Assembly: GCF_000021745.1 (NCBI RefSeq)
Contig: NC_011666.1
Span: 620,001 to 684,000 of the forward strand
Origin: Methylocella silvestris BL2
GTDB taxonomy: Bacteria; Pseudomonadota; Alphaproteobacteria; Rhizobiales; Beijerinckiaceae
Direction of reading: 5' to 3'
Length of the DNA stretch: 64,000 bases
Positions 21,899 to 30,968 of this stretch are shown piece by piece. Each line of letters opens with the position of its first letter. The first letter of the stretch is position 1. Below the pieces are notes generated by a model that saw nothing but the letters and a program-made list of their open reading frames with translations, made no database searches and was not told the origin of the DNA. The position numbers and the translations under genes were made by a program.

Positions 21899-23005
21899 AT
21901 GTCCAAATCTGCCGGTCTTACAAAGGGCGTCGCGGTCGCGGCGGCGCTAATGGCGTCGAGCTTTGCAGGCGCTTCTCGCGCCTCTGCGCAATTTTATAAT
22001 GGCCGGGAGCCGCTGGTCCTGATGTCGCAGGGCAGCTTTTTCGTCGGCGGCGAGAACCGCGTGACGGACGCCGTCACCTCAGGCGCGCCCGGCGCCGGCA
22101 CGATCACAATCAACCAGATGTATGTGCAATACATGTATCCGAAAGTGTCCGGGCAGTCGAAAACGCCTGTGATCATGATTCACGGCTGTTGCCTCAGCGC
22201 GAAATCATGGCAGGAGACGCCCGACGGCCGACAGGGATGGGATGAATATTTCGTCCGCAACAAGCACGCCGTCTTTCTGCCGGATCAGGTTTCGCGCGGA
22301 CGCTCCGGGTTCGATCCGACGATCCTGAACGAGATCAAACTCGGGCTCGACGGGAAAACCGCCAAGGATATTCCATTCATCCTTGCGATCGGCCACGAGG
22401 ACGCCTACACATCATTCCGCTTTGGCGCGACTGTAGGCGTTCCCTATCCGGATGAAAAATTCCCGGTCAAATATGTGGACGAATTCTACAAGCAGATGAT
22501 CCCGGACCTGAATGGCTTCCTCGGTCCCGACTTCCCGCCGACGCCAAATCCCACTTATAACAACCTCTCCGCGCTGGCTATCAAGGCCGGCGGCGCCGTG
22601 ATCATCGGCCATTCGGAATCCGGATTCTTCCCGCAAAACGCGGCGCTCGTCAGCACCGCCAACATCAAGGGAATGGTCTCCATCGAGCCGGGCGGATCGT
22701 GCACCACGACCAACCCCAGCACGCTGCCGTTGACGCCCGCTCAAATCAAGATCCTCGCGACCATTCCGCAGCTGGTCATGTATGGCGATCATCTTGTGGG
22801 AAGCTGGGTCAGCAGCTTCAACAATTGTCAGGCCTATGCAAAGGCGATCAAACAGGCCGGCGGCGACATCACCTTCATTCATTTGCCTGACATCGGAATC
22901 CGCGGCAACAGCCACATGATGATGATCGACAAGAACAACCTCGACGTCGCGGATGTGGTGCTCGACTGGATCGACAAGCACGTCGATCGCCGCCGCGGAC
23001 ACTAG
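21899..23005 (+). CDS. Secreted alpha/beta-hydrolase
   Basis: 368 residues from ATG 21899 (MSKSAGLTKG; a TTG 30 bases earlier is less likely). Signal peptide ends around ASRASA-Q (residue 31). Alpha/beta-hydrolase features: oxyanion region VIMIHGCC near residue 90, nucleophile elbow GHSESG near residue 233, and a C-terminal His in GNSHMMMIDKNN. The fold resembles secreted esterases with a long lid between the first elements. Two neighbouring Cys after HG and a further Cys pair (GGSCTTT, NNCQA) suggest disulfides. Substrate not known. A terminator hairpin follows. Confidence 0.82.
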   Translation: MSKSAGLTKGVAVAAALMASSFAGASRASAQFYNGREPLVLMSQGSFFVGGENRVTDAVTSGAPGAGTITINQMYVQYMYPKVSGQSKTPVIMIHGCCLSAKSWQETPDGRQGWDEYFVRNKHAVFLPDQVSRGRSGFDPTILNEIKLGLDGKTAKDIPFILAIGHEDAYTSFRFGATVGVPYPDEKFPVKYVDEFYKQMIPDLNGFLGPDFPPTPNPTYNNLSALAIKAGGAVIIGHSESGFFPQNAALVSTANIKGMVSIEPGGSCTTTNPSTLPLTPAQIKILATIPQLVMYGDHLVGSWVSSFNNCQAYAKAIKQAGGDITFIHLPDIGIRGNSHMMMIDKNNLDVADVVLDWIDKHVDRRRGH

Positions 23006-23022
23006 GCATCGAACAACGGGGA

Positions 23023-23050
23023 ACGGCGGCGCTTATTGCGCCGTCGTTTT
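23023..23050 (+). terminator. Rho-independent terminator after the alpha/beta-hydrolase gene
   Basis: A 10-bp stem (ACGGCGGCGC with one G-T wobble in its partner GCGCCGTCGT) encloses the loop TTATT, followed by TTTTC. It sits between two convergent genes, the hydrolase and uvrD. Confidence 0.65.
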
Positions 23051-23058
23051 CTCCACGA

Positions 23059-25431
23059 TCACCCCTTCGCCTCGACAAAGCTCTCCAACACCATTTTGCG
23101 TCCAGCCTTGTCGAAATCCACCGTCAGCTTGTTGCCGTCGACCGCGGCCACTGCGCCATAGCCGAATTTCTGGTGGAATACGCGCGCGCCCTTTGCAAAG
23201 GCCGATGACGCGCTCGATTTTGCGATCAATTCGCCCTCGATCTGCATCGGCCCGCGTTGCGACGTTTTGCGCGCAAAGCCGCCGCCGCTTGAGGCGCCGC
23301 TTTCGGCGCGCGTCTCCTCCGTGCGGCGCTGCGCACGGCGCCAGCCGGGTGTGCCATAGGTCGAGCCGAAACTATCCATATTGGCGAAGCGCGATTGCGC
23401 ATAGCCGCCATAGGCCGCGCCCGTCGCCGCCTCGACCACCTCGACATGATCGGGCGGAAGCTCATCGAGAAATCGTGAGGGAATCGTCGTTTGCCACAGG
23501 CCATGGATGCGGCGGTTGGTGGCGAAATAGATTTTCGCACGCCGCCTTGCGCGCGTGATCCCGACATAGGCGAGGCGGCGCTCCTCCTCGAGCCCCGCCC
23601 TGCCGGATTCATCGAGCGAGCGCTGATGCGGAAACAGCCCCTCCTCCCAGCCGGGCAGAAAAACCGTTTCGAATTCGAGGCCCTTGGCCGCGTGCAAGGT
23701 CATGATCGAGACGCGGGGGCCGGCGTCCTTCGTCTCGGCCTCCATCACCAGCGAAATATGTTCGAGGAAGGCGGCAAGGTCCGGAAACTCTTCCATGGCG
23801 CGGACGAGCTCTTTCAGATTTTCGAGCCGTCCCGCCGCCTCGGCGGTGCGGTCCTTGCGCCACATGTCGGTATAGCCGGATTCCTCCAGAATCATTTCTG
23901 TGAGTTCGCCATGCGGCTTCTCGCCGATCAGCGAAGCCCAGCGCGAAAAATTCGCCAGAAGATCGCGCAAAGCCTGGCGCTGCTTCGGCTTGATCTCATC
24001 GGTTTCGATCATGAAGCGCGCGGCCTCGATGAGCGGAACCCGCTGCAGCCGGCCATATTCATGCAGCTGTTGCAGCGTGCTCTCGCCAAGGCCGCGCCGT
24101 GGCGTGTTGTAGATGCGTTCGAAGGCGAGATCATCGGCCGGCTGGGCGACGCAGCGGAGATAGGCGAGCGCGTCGCGGATTTCGGCGCGCTCATAAAAGC
24201 GCGGGCCGCCGATGACGCGATAGGGCAGCCCGAGCGTGATGAAGCGCTCCTCGAATTCGCGCATCTGGAACGAGGCGCGCACGAGGATCGCGACCTCGTC
24301 ATAAGCGTGGCCCTTGCGCGCCAGTTGCTCGATCTCCTCGCCGATCCCGCGCGCCTCTTCTTCCGAATCCCAGACGCCGGTGACCGTCGGCATCAGCCCG
24401 GCTTCGTCGTCGGTGAATAGCGTCTTGCCGAGCCGACCCTGATTATGCGCGATGAGGCCGGCGGCGACAGCGAGGATATGCCCGGTCGAGCGGTAATTAC
24501 GTTCGAGCCGGATCACCTTCGCGCCGGGAAAATCGCTCTCAAACCGCAAAATATTATCAACCTCGGCGCCGCGCCAGCCATAGATCGACTGGTCGTCGTC
24601 GCCAACGCAGCAGACATTGTGTCGGCCCTGCGCCAGCAGCCGCAGCCAGAGATATTGGACCGTATTGGTGTCCTGATATTCATCGACGAGCATATATTTG
24701 AAGCGGTCCTGATACTGCTTCAGGACGTCGGGGTTTTCCTTGAAGAGCCGCAAGGTTTCGAGCAGTAGATCGCCGAAATCGGCCGCGTTGAGGATCTTGA
24801 GGCGCTCCTGATAGAGCGCATAGAGCCGGCCGCCCTTGCCATTGGCGAAAGCAGCCGCCTCCCCGGCTGGAACATGGGCCGGATCGAGGCCGCGATTTTT
24901 CCACGCGTCGATCTGATAGGCGAGCGAGCGCGCCGGCCAGCGCTTGTCGTCGATGTCTTCGGCCTTCAGAACCTGCTTCAGGAGGCGAATCTGATCGTCC
25001 GTGTCGAGAATGGTAAAGCTCGACTTCAGCCCGACGAGTTCGGCGTGGCGGCGCAGGATCTTGGTCGAAATGGCGTGGAAGGTGCCGAGCCAGGGCATGC
25101 CTTCGCCCACAGGGCCGGCGAGAAGGGCGACGCGGTCGCGCATTTCGCGCGCGGCCTTATTGGTGAAGGTCACGGCGAGAATTTCATGCGCGCGCGCCCG
25201 GCCCTCGGCGAGAATATGGGCGATGCGCGTCGTCAGCACGCGCGTCTTGCCCGTGCCGGCGCCGGCCAGCACGAGAACCGGACCGTCGATCGCCTCGACG
25301 GCGGCGCGCTGCTCAGGGTTCAGACCGTCGAGATAGCGCCGTCCGCCCGCCGCCGCCCGAGCGCGCGCGGCGATGCCGCCGGGCTGCGGCGCCGGCGCAT
25401 CGGTCTCGGAGAGCGAAAAAGGATCGGTCAA
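23059..25431 (-). CDS. uvrD: ATP-dependent DNA helicase UvrD/PcrA family
   Basis: 790-residue superfamily 1A helicase that unwinds DNA 3' to 5' in nucleotide-excision and mismatch repair. Q motif near LNPEQRAAVEA (residues 37-47), Walker A AGAGTGKT at 56-63, motif II DEYQ at 250-253, motif III DDQSIYGWRGAE, motif IV NYRSTG, motif VI VGITRARR. The C-terminal part after about residue 700 is Arg/Gly/Ser-rich and ends in a Tudor-like domain (VFHQKFGYGAVAAVDG) that in PcrA/UvrD contacts RNA polymerase. No partner gene in the same operon. Confidence 0.96.
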   Translation of the reverse strand: MTDPFSLSETDAPAPQPGGIAARARAAAGGRRYLDGLNPEQRAAVEAIDGPVLVLAGAGTGKTRVLTTRIAHILAEGRARAHEILAVTFTNKAAREMRDRVALLAGPVGEGMPWLGTFHAISTKILRRHAELVGLKSSFTILDTDDQIRLLKQVLKAEDIDDKRWPARSLAYQIDAWKNRGLDPAHVPAGEAAAFANGKGGRLYALYQERLKILNAADFGDLLLETLRLFKENPDVLKQYQDRFKYMLVDEYQDTNTVQYLWLRLLAQGRHNVCCVGDDDQSIYGWRGAEVDNILRFESDFPGAKVIRLERNYRSTGHILAVAAGLIAHNQGRLGKTLFTDDEAGLMPTVTGVWDSEEEARGIGEEIEQLARKGHAYDEVAILVRASFQMREFEERFITLGLPYRVIGGPRFYERAEIRDALAYLRCVAQPADDLAFERIYNTPRRGLGESTLQQLHEYGRLQRVPLIEAARFMIETDEIKPKQRQALRDLLANFSRWASLIGEKPHGELTEMILEESGYTDMWRKDRTAEAAGRLENLKELVRAMEEFPDLAAFLEHISLVMEAETKDAGPRVSIMTLHAAKGLEFETVFLPGWEEGLFPHQRSLDESGRAGLEEERRLAYVGITRARRRAKIYFATNRRIHGLWQTTIPSRFLDELPPDHVEVVEAATGAAYGGYAQSRFANMDSFGSTYGTPGWRRAQRRTEETRAESGASSGGGFARKTSQRGPMQIEGELIAKSSASSAFAKGARVFHQKFGYGAVAAVDGNKLTVDFDKAGRKMVLESFVEAKG

Positions 25432-25737
25432 ATTTTTGCGGCTCCGAAGGCGTTGCGGCGTTCGGGCGGCGCGCGGCGCCCGCCCCGAATCATTTCAGCT
25501 TGTCGCGCTAACTTATATCGCGGCGGCTCAAGAGCATAAGGCGGGACGCTGCCCAGGCCCGCAGATCCTGCTGATGTCCCAATGTGGGGCCTGAGGCTTC
25601 CCCTGTCGAGGCGAGGATGAATGGAGCCCCGCATGGGCTTTCTGACCCGGATGGATGCGCTGAATTTGGATGAGACGCGGCCCGTCTTTGCCTATATCGG
25701 ACAGGATCAATCCGGCTTCCCGAACGACGAGACCGAT

Positions 25738-28700
25738 TTGCGCGATAGCCTGACCGTCTTCGCCATAGGCGTGATCCTCGTTCTCACCGCGGCGCTCGTC
25801 GGCCCCTATCTCGTCGACTGGAGCGCGGAGCGCGGCTTGATCCAATCGCGGCTCAGCGCGGCGATCGGGAGGCAGACGGAAATTGCTGGTCCAATCGACC
25901 TGAAGCTGCTGCCGACACCCTATTTTGTCGTTGGCGATATATCCGTCAAAGGCCCGGAGGGCCCCGCGTCCTGGCGCGCGTCCGCCAGCAAAATGCGGCT
26001 CGAAATCGCTTTTGCGCCCTTGCTGCGCGGCGAGGTGGAATTTGTCGAGGCGGCAATCGAGAACCCCCGCCTTGAGGTTTCGCTTGGCCCAGACGGAGCG
26101 CCGGCGCTCACGCTAAAAGACAGCCCTTTGGCCCGAAACGTGCGGTTTCAGCGGATCAAGGCGACGGGCGGCTCGCTTCTCATCGACGATCCGACGCGAA
26201 ACCGCCGCTTTGAGCTCGGCGGCCTTGATCTTGAAGCGGAAGCCGGATCGCTTTACGGCCCCTTCAAAGGCCATGGCTCGGCGCCTCTCCCAGACGGACG
26301 GTTTTCCTTTCAGTTTCTGACCGGCGCGGCCGAAGCCGGCGAGATGAAGCTGAAGCTTTCGGCGGAGGCGCCGTCACGCGGCGCGCTGTCCTTCGAGGGC
26401 GGCCTTACATTAACGCCCGAGGCGCAAAAGCTCGCCGGGGCGCTGCGGCTGCAAAGCGCCGACCCCGCCTTGCGGACGCTGAGCCAACTGACGCTGACGC
26501 CGCAACGAGCGGCGTTTGACGAGATCGAAGCGACGCTCGGCGAGGAGCCCAACTCGGCGACGGCAAAGGGCGTAGGGGAGCTTGATTTTTCGGGGGCTCC
26601 TAAGGCGAGCCTGACGCTGTCTTCCGACCGGGTCGACGTGGACCTTCTCTCCAGCGGCCGGGCCGCAGCGGAGCTGGCCGCGCTTCCGCCGCCTCCTTTG
26701 CCGTTCGTCGTGAATTACAAAGCCAAGGCGCTGACCTGGGGCGGGGCCGGTTTCGCCGACATTGGCGCCAATATCGTGTTTGGCAAGAAGGCCGAGGACC
26801 CCGGCGCGACGCCGGGCGTCTGGCTGCGCCTCGAGGCGCGCGGACCGAAAAGCTCCCGGCTCTTCGTTGATGGCGCGGCGCGCTTCGGCGGGGCGCCTGA
26901 ATTCGACGGTAAATTCAGCGCCGGCACGGAGGATGCAGGCTGGCTGAAGCCCTGGTTCGAGCGGGCCTTTGGCGCGCAAGCGGCGGCAGCGCCATGGCCA
27001 ATGGGCGGGGCTTTCGACGACATTGCCTTTTCTGCAATCGATCTCAGCGCTGCGACGCGCATTACATCGCAGGCGATTGAATTGCGCGATCTCGACCTTG
27101 CGCTCGATGATTCACATCTTTCAGGTCAATTGTCTTATTGGCGCAAGCTCGCCACAAGGCCGGCGCGCATCGAGGCCGATCTTTCCACCCGCTCCCTCGA
27201 CCTTGCGGCTGTCGCCAACGCCTATGCAGGGGGCGCCGCGTCGCGCGCAGTGAGCGACCTCGACGGGTCGCTAAAATTCGAGGCCGCCGCCGTGCGTTTC
27301 GGCGCGTTCGCCCCGGCGGGCGCGCTCGGTCTTTCGATCAACAAGACAGGCGATCGCATTGAGCTCGATCAATTGACTTTCGAGGGACCGGATGGGGCGA
27401 TGGCCGCCGCGAGCGGACTGCTGTCCAGCCAGAACGCCCGCCTCGACGCCGTGCTGAGCGCGCCGCGTGGTTTCGGGATAGCGGCGGCCTTGGCGAAAAT
27501 CGCTCCAGGGGCCCCGGCGAACGCCCTGCTGTCGCGGGCGGACGCGCTGACGCCGGTCGATCTCAAACTCTTTGCCGAAGCCGCGCAGAGGCAGTCGGCT
27601 TTCGCCTTGAAAACACTCACCGCGAAAGGATCGATCGGCGGCGCGACGATCGCCGCGACAATCAATGGCGATCCGGACAAGGGCGAGGAGCTGAGGCTAT
27701 CCGCTATCCTCGACGCCCGCGACAGCCTGCCGCTCATGCGCCTTGCCGGGCTTGCCGCCACTGCGGCCGACAATCCCGGCCGCGCCCATATCGAGCTGAA
27801 GGCGCGCGGCTCGCCCCATGAGGCGACACAGGCCGCGGTGATTTCGGCCGTCCTCGGCCAAGCCCGATTGAGCTTCGACGGGCGCGTCGGAGCCGATCTT
27901 TTTGACCCTTCCGCGATCGGAGCAATTTCCTTCACGGCGCCCGACGCCGCGCCTTTTTTGCGGGCGGCAGGCCTTGTTTTTCCGGATTTTGCCGCGAAGA
28001 CCCCGGCCGCCGTCTCGGGCGATCTGACGCTGACGGCGCGCGAGGTGAAACTCGATAGCCTCAAGGCTAATATCGCCGGGTCGTCCTTTGCCGGTTCGCT
28101 TGCCTATGACGCCAAAGCGCAACCGCGACTCATCGGCGACCTCGCGGCGGACAGGCTGCCTGCGGCGGCGCTATTCGCCCTCGTGCTCGGACCACCCGAA
28201 CCCGCCAAGGGCGGCGCTCTCTGGTCAAGCCTCGCTTTCGCGCCGCCGGCGTTTGATCTGCCGAGCGCACGCATCGCGCTGACGGCGCGGGAAGCTCCGC
28301 TCGGCGCACCGCTCGCGCCCGGCGCCGGCCTTGGCAAAAATCTCAAAGCGACTTTGGTCATGTCGCAGGGGCGTCTCGACCTTGAAGACTTCACTCTCGA
28401 TCTCGCTGGCGGGCAGGCGTCCGGCGATCTCAAGCTGCGCCGATCAGGCTCCGAAGCCTCGCTCGCAACGCGGCTCGATCTGAAAAATGTAGCGCTCGAT
28501 CTGCCCTCAGCGCGCGGGCGTCTCGACGCCTCGATCGAGGCGGCCGGGAGCGGCAGAAGCGCGGACGGGCTCGCGGGCGCCGTCGCCGGCTCAGGCAAAA
28601 CCGCAATCGCCGATCTTGTCATCCCCCGCATCGATCCCGGCGCCCTGCCCCGGATTGTCGCCAAATTCGATGAGGACGGCCATGAGCTCGGCGCAAAACA

Positions 28701-29181
28701 GATTGCGGCGGCCCTTGCGAGCGAATTGAAGCGCGGCGATTTGCAGGCGGGCGACAGAGCTTTCGACATCGCGATCGCCTCCGGCGTGCTGACGCTGGCG
28801 TCAAAGCCGCCACAACCGGATCAGTCGGGATTTTCCGCCTCGTTCGACTTCCGCCGCGCGTTGCTAACGCAACGCCTGACGCTCGTCGATCCGGCGCCGC
28901 CGAAGGGATGGAGCGGCGCGCCGCCGCAGATCGTGGCGACGATTAAGGGGCTCGCTGGCGCGCCCTCGGTCGAAATCGACGCGGCCGCGCTCGCCAACGC
29001 GCTGGCGAACCGCGCGATCCAGCGCGAGATCGCGCGCATCGAGGCCTATGAATTCGACATTCATGAACGGGCGTTCTTCTATCAGCGTCTGCTGTCCGAG
29101 CGCCGCCGGCAAGCCGAGCGCGACGAGGCGGCGGCCGAAGCAGCGGCGGCGCCGAAGCCCGCGGAATCGGCCGCGCCGTAA
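25738..29181 (+). CDS. AsmA-family giant envelope protein
   Basis: About 1147 residues from TTG 25738 (LRDSLTVFAIGVILVLTAAL), which puts the single membrane anchor at the N-terminus as in the family. The frame stays open to ATG 25621, so a 39-residue longer start cannot be excluded (a GAGG lies three bases before that ATG). The rest is long beta-rich AsmA/bridge-like repeat sequence (GPIDLKLLPTPYFVVGDISV), ending in a Glu/Ala-rich helix. AsmA proteins anchor in the inner membrane and span the periplasm, affecting outer-membrane lipid supply; the exact role here is unknown. 306 bases upstream to uvrD show no gene. Confidence 0.85.
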   Translation: MRDSLTVFAIGVILVLTAALVGPYLVDWSAERGLIQSRLSAAIGRQTEIAGPIDLKLLPTPYFVVGDISVKGPEGPASWRASASKMRLEIAFAPLLRGEVEFVEAAIENPRLEVSLGPDGAPALTLKDSPLARNVRFQRIKATGGSLLIDDPTRNRRFELGGLDLEAEAGSLYGPFKGHGSAPLPDGRFSFQFLTGAAEAGEMKLKLSAEAPSRGALSFEGGLTLTPEAQKLAGALRLQSADPALRTLSQLTLTPQRAAFDEIEATLGEEPNSATAKGVGELDFSGAPKASLTLSSDRVDVDLLSSGRAAAELAALPPPPLPFVVNYKAKALTWGGAGFADIGANIVFGKKAEDPGATPGVWLRLEARGPKSSRLFVDGAARFGGAPEFDGKFSAGTEDAGWLKPWFERAFGAQAAAAPWPMGGAFDDIAFSAIDLSAATRITSQAIELRDLDLALDDSHLSGQLSYWRKLATRPARIEADLSTRSLDLAAVANAYAGGAASRAVSDLDGSLKFEAAAVRFGAFAPAGALGLSINKTGDRIELDQLTFEGPDGAMAAASGLLSSQNARLDAVLSAPRGFGIAAALAKIAPGAPANALLSRADALTPVDLKLFAEAAQRQSAFALKTLTAKGSIGGATIAATINGDPDKGEELRLSAILDARDSLPLMRLAGLAATAADNPGRAHIELKARGSPHEATQAAVISAVLGQARLSFDGRVGADLFDPSAIGAISFTAPDAAPFLRAAGLVFPDFAAKTPAAVSGDLTLTAREVKLDSLKANIAGSSFAGSLAYDAKAQPRLIGDLAADRLPAAALFALVLGPPEPAKGGALWSSLAFAPPAFDLPSARIALTAREAPLGAPLAPGAGLGKNLKATLVMSQGRLDLEDFTLDLAGGQASGDLKLRRSGSEASLATRLDLKNVALDLPSARGRLDASIEAAGSGRSADGLAGAVAGSGKTAIADLVIPRIDPGALPRIVAKFDEDGHELGAKQIAAALASELKRGDLQAGDRAFDIAIASGVLTLASKPPQPDQSGFSASFDFRRALLTQRLTLVDPAPPKGWSGAPPQIVATIKGLAGAPSVEIDAAALANALANRAIQREIARIEAYEFDIHERAFFYQRLLSERRRQAERDEAAAEAAAAPKPAESAAP

Positions 29182-29188
29182 TCCTCGA

Positions 29189-29449
29189 TTATTCGCCAGC
29201 TTCGGGCGAAAGCGCCGACTGAAGAATATAGACGCGGATCGCCGAGGATAGATTGGCGCTGCCGCGCGCGGCGTCGATCTCTGCGACGCAGGCGGCAAGC
29301 GAGGAGCCGCGTTCGGCCGCGATCCGCTTCAAACGCTCCCAGAAGGCGCGTTCGAGCGAAATGCTCGTTCTATGCCCAGCGATGGTCAAGGAATGTTTGA
29401 CGTTGGAGCGCAGATCGCGCGCGCCCTCATCGAGCGGCGCGGCGCTCAT
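29189..29449 (-). CDS. Ribbon-helix-helix protein (RHH_4 family)
   Basis: 86 residues. The pattern KHSLTIAGHRTSISLERAFW (beta strand then helix), followed by ERLKRIAAERGSSLAACVAE, is the RHH_4 DNA-binding domain found in small alphaproteobacterial regulators. The ATG overlaps the preceding DUF4169 stop by 4 bases (ATGA), so it is the last member of the sspB-DUF4169-RHH operon. Target genes unknown. It converges with the AsmA gene, eight bases apart. Confidence 0.85.
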   Translation of the reverse strand: MSAAPLDEGARDLRSNVKHSLTIAGHRTSISLERAFWERLKRIAAERGSSLAACVAEIDAARGSANLSSAIRVYILQSALSPEAGE

Positions 29450-29730
29450 CGGGCGGCGGCGTCATCCGCCGGACCCGTCGTCCGGGCGCCGATGGATCGG
29501 CTGCACACCACCTTGGTCGGATCTCCTCCGTCGGACCGAACCGGTTCGAGCGAAAGATGCTCCAGCAGATGACCGTCGAGCCGCAGTTTCGCCTGGGCGC
29601 ACAGCCTTTCGGCGGCGCTCCGCTCGGTCTTGGCGAGCCCTGCCCTCACGCGCGCATGCTCCGCGGCGTCCGCTGCGTCTTCGCGCGCGCGCCTCTTCCG
29701 GAACAGTCGCAGGTTGACGATATTGGGCAT
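29446..29730 (-). CDS. DUF4169 family protein
   Basis: 94 residues, Arg-rich at the start (MPNIVNLRLFRKRRAREDAA) with the typical short alpha-helical region and LDGHLLE motif of the DUF4169 group; function is not known. No signal or membrane segment. Its ATG shares a base with the stop of sspB and its stop overlaps the next gene, so translation of all three genes is coupled. The Cys-containing C-terminus (VVCSRSIGARTTG) is more variable. Confidence 0.82.
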   Translation of the reverse strand: MPNIVNLRLFRKRRAREDAADAAEHARVRAGLAKTERSAAERLCAQAKLRLDGHLLEHLSLEPVRSDGGDPTKVVCSRSIGARTTGPADDAAAR

Positions 29731-30272
29731 CAGGTCTTCTTACGGAATTTGTCGATTGAAACGATCTTGTCTTCGCCTGCTGAGGTAACGTTCATTTCTT
29801 TTATGACCTTTGCATCTGACTCGGCGCCTTGCAGCGACGCCTTCTCCGGAAGCGAAAGCGCGGGAGCATCTCCCTCGACAGGCGATCCGGCGTCGTTGGC
29901 GCTCGTCTCCACAGCCTCATCCAGCTTGAACTCGAGATCGAAGCCTGCGGCGGGGTCAGAGAATCGGGTGACGGCGTCAAAAGGCACGAGCAGCATCTCG
30001 GGAACGTTCTTGAACGAAAGCCCGACCTCGAATGCGTGCTCCGACACCGACAGATCCCAGAATTGATGCTGCAGGATAATCGTCATCTCCTCGGGATAGA
30101 GTTCTCGCATGCGCGCGGACAGCCGCACGCCGCGCCCGTTGGTGCGGAAGGTGATGTAGAAATGATGTTCTCCGACCAATCCTTCGCGCGCCATATCGGC
30201 GAGCACTTTACGGACGACTCCGCGCAGCGCCTCCTGCACAAGAATATCATACCGGATCAGATCAGCGGCCAT
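29730..30272 (-). CDS. sspB: SspB-family adaptor for ClpXP
   Basis: 180 residues. The compact N-terminal domain (MAADLIRYDILVQEALRGVV, YITFRTNGRGVRLSARMREL, MTIILQHQFWDLSVSEHAFE, VGLSFKNVPEMLLVPFDAVT) is the alphaproteobacterial SspB fold that binds the ssrA tag. The last 60 residues are acidic and flexible and end KIVSIDKFRKKT, equivalent to the ClpX-binding tail of the family. It delivers tmRNA-tagged proteins to ClpXP. The tmRNA gene lies directly upstream on the same strand, 192 bases away. Confidence 0.93.
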   Translation of the reverse strand: MAADLIRYDILVQEALRGVVRKVLADMAREGLVGEHHFYITFRTNGRGVRLSARMRELYPEEMTIILQHQFWDLSVSEHAFEVGLSFKNVPEMLLVPFDAVTRFSDPAAGFDLEFKLDEAVETSANDAGSPVEGDAPALSLPEKASLQGAESDAKVIKEMNVTSAGEDKIVSIDKFRKKT

Positions 30273-30440
30273 CGAACCCCCGGCATGACATCTTTTTTCC
30301 TGAAGATTTTGGGTTGAATCGATTCAAAATCGCACATGTGCTCGATTCCAAGAGTCAGAAAAATGACGCGCCTCCGAAAAGCCTGCGACTTTTCGGCGTC
30401 ATGCTCCCGTGACGAACACAAACGTAGGCATCTGCCTTAA

Positions 30441-30490
30441 ACAAAAATGGGAGAAAAAGAAAGTGGAGGCTTCTGTTGCCAGGCGCCTCC
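30441..30490 (-). terminator. Rho-independent terminator of ssrA
   Basis: A 6-bp stem (GGAGGC pairing with GCCTCC, at 30485-30490 and 30465-30470) with a 14-base loop, followed on the minus strand by T-rich CTTTCTTTTTC. It ends the coding part of tmRNA. Hairpin and T-run are both clear. Confidence 0.75.
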
Positions 30491-30785
30491 GAGCCCCGCC
30501 TTGAAGTGCTACCCCCAAGGACTTGATTTCGGTGCTAACGCCGCATTACGCGGCGACGGCGACCGGAGCATAGTTGTCATTGGCAACTATAAGAATAGCC
30601 CGATAACGGCGGTACAATGCCGGGCAAAAGACAGTCCTTTACACTCCCTGTCGAACCTATTTCGCCCCCGCCGAAGCCCGCCGCAAATCATCGCGACGGG
30701 CTTGGGTGGAGGCGCCGGGTACCGCCCCCGGGTCCAAAGAGCTTATTCCGACGTCGTTTATCGCCATAGCCGCTTTGAGGCGGCA
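30465..30785 (-). ncRNA. ssrA: Transfer-messenger RNA, circularly permuted two-piece form
   Basis: On the minus strand the acceptor piece comes first: the T-stem/loop around GGACCCGGGGGCGG and the 3' stem strand CGCCTCC + A at 30707-30714. After a short intervening loop comes the coding piece, whose 5' strand GGGGGCG (30663-30669) pairs exactly with CGCCTCC, including the third G-U pair that marks alanine. Next is AGGTTCGACAGGG, the conserved tmRNA block, and the tag frame at 30546-30584 (resume codon GCC) encoding ANDNYAPVAVAA-stop. tmRNA rescues stalled ribosomes and tags the unfinished chain for ClpXP. Ends are estimates. Confidence 0.92.
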
Positions 30786-30790
30786 CATTG

Positions 30791-30818
30791 AATATAGAGT
30801 GAAACGCCCAAATTACAA
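30791..30818 (-). promoter_or_regulatory. Promoter of ssrA
   Basis: Minus strand TTGTAA (about 30813-30818), 16 bases, then TATATT (30791-30796). The -10 matches the consensus at five of six, the -35 at four. A start near 30784-30785 puts the transcript start just ahead of the acceptor piece. Confidence 0.6.
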
Positions 30819-30968
30819 AGCCTTCGACGCGGTCGGCGCATTTTCCGCAGAGGACAGGCTTTTCCCCGCTACGCACCGGCGCTGCGCCGGCCGCCGAGCT
30901 TGATGCGCCCGCCGGGCCCAGCTAGATCGTGCTATCCGCGGGGCGAATCCACAACGAAGGATCGGACC

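Noticed and set aside
23019-23048. GGAAC...CGTT between the hydrolase and uvrD genes as an EcfG promoter
   Set aside because: The spacing is 20 bases and the boxes lie inside a terminator hairpin between converging genes.
30447-30876. Short ORFs on both strands across the ssrA region
   Set aside because: The region folds and reads as a tmRNA with tag frame; the ORFs are by-products.
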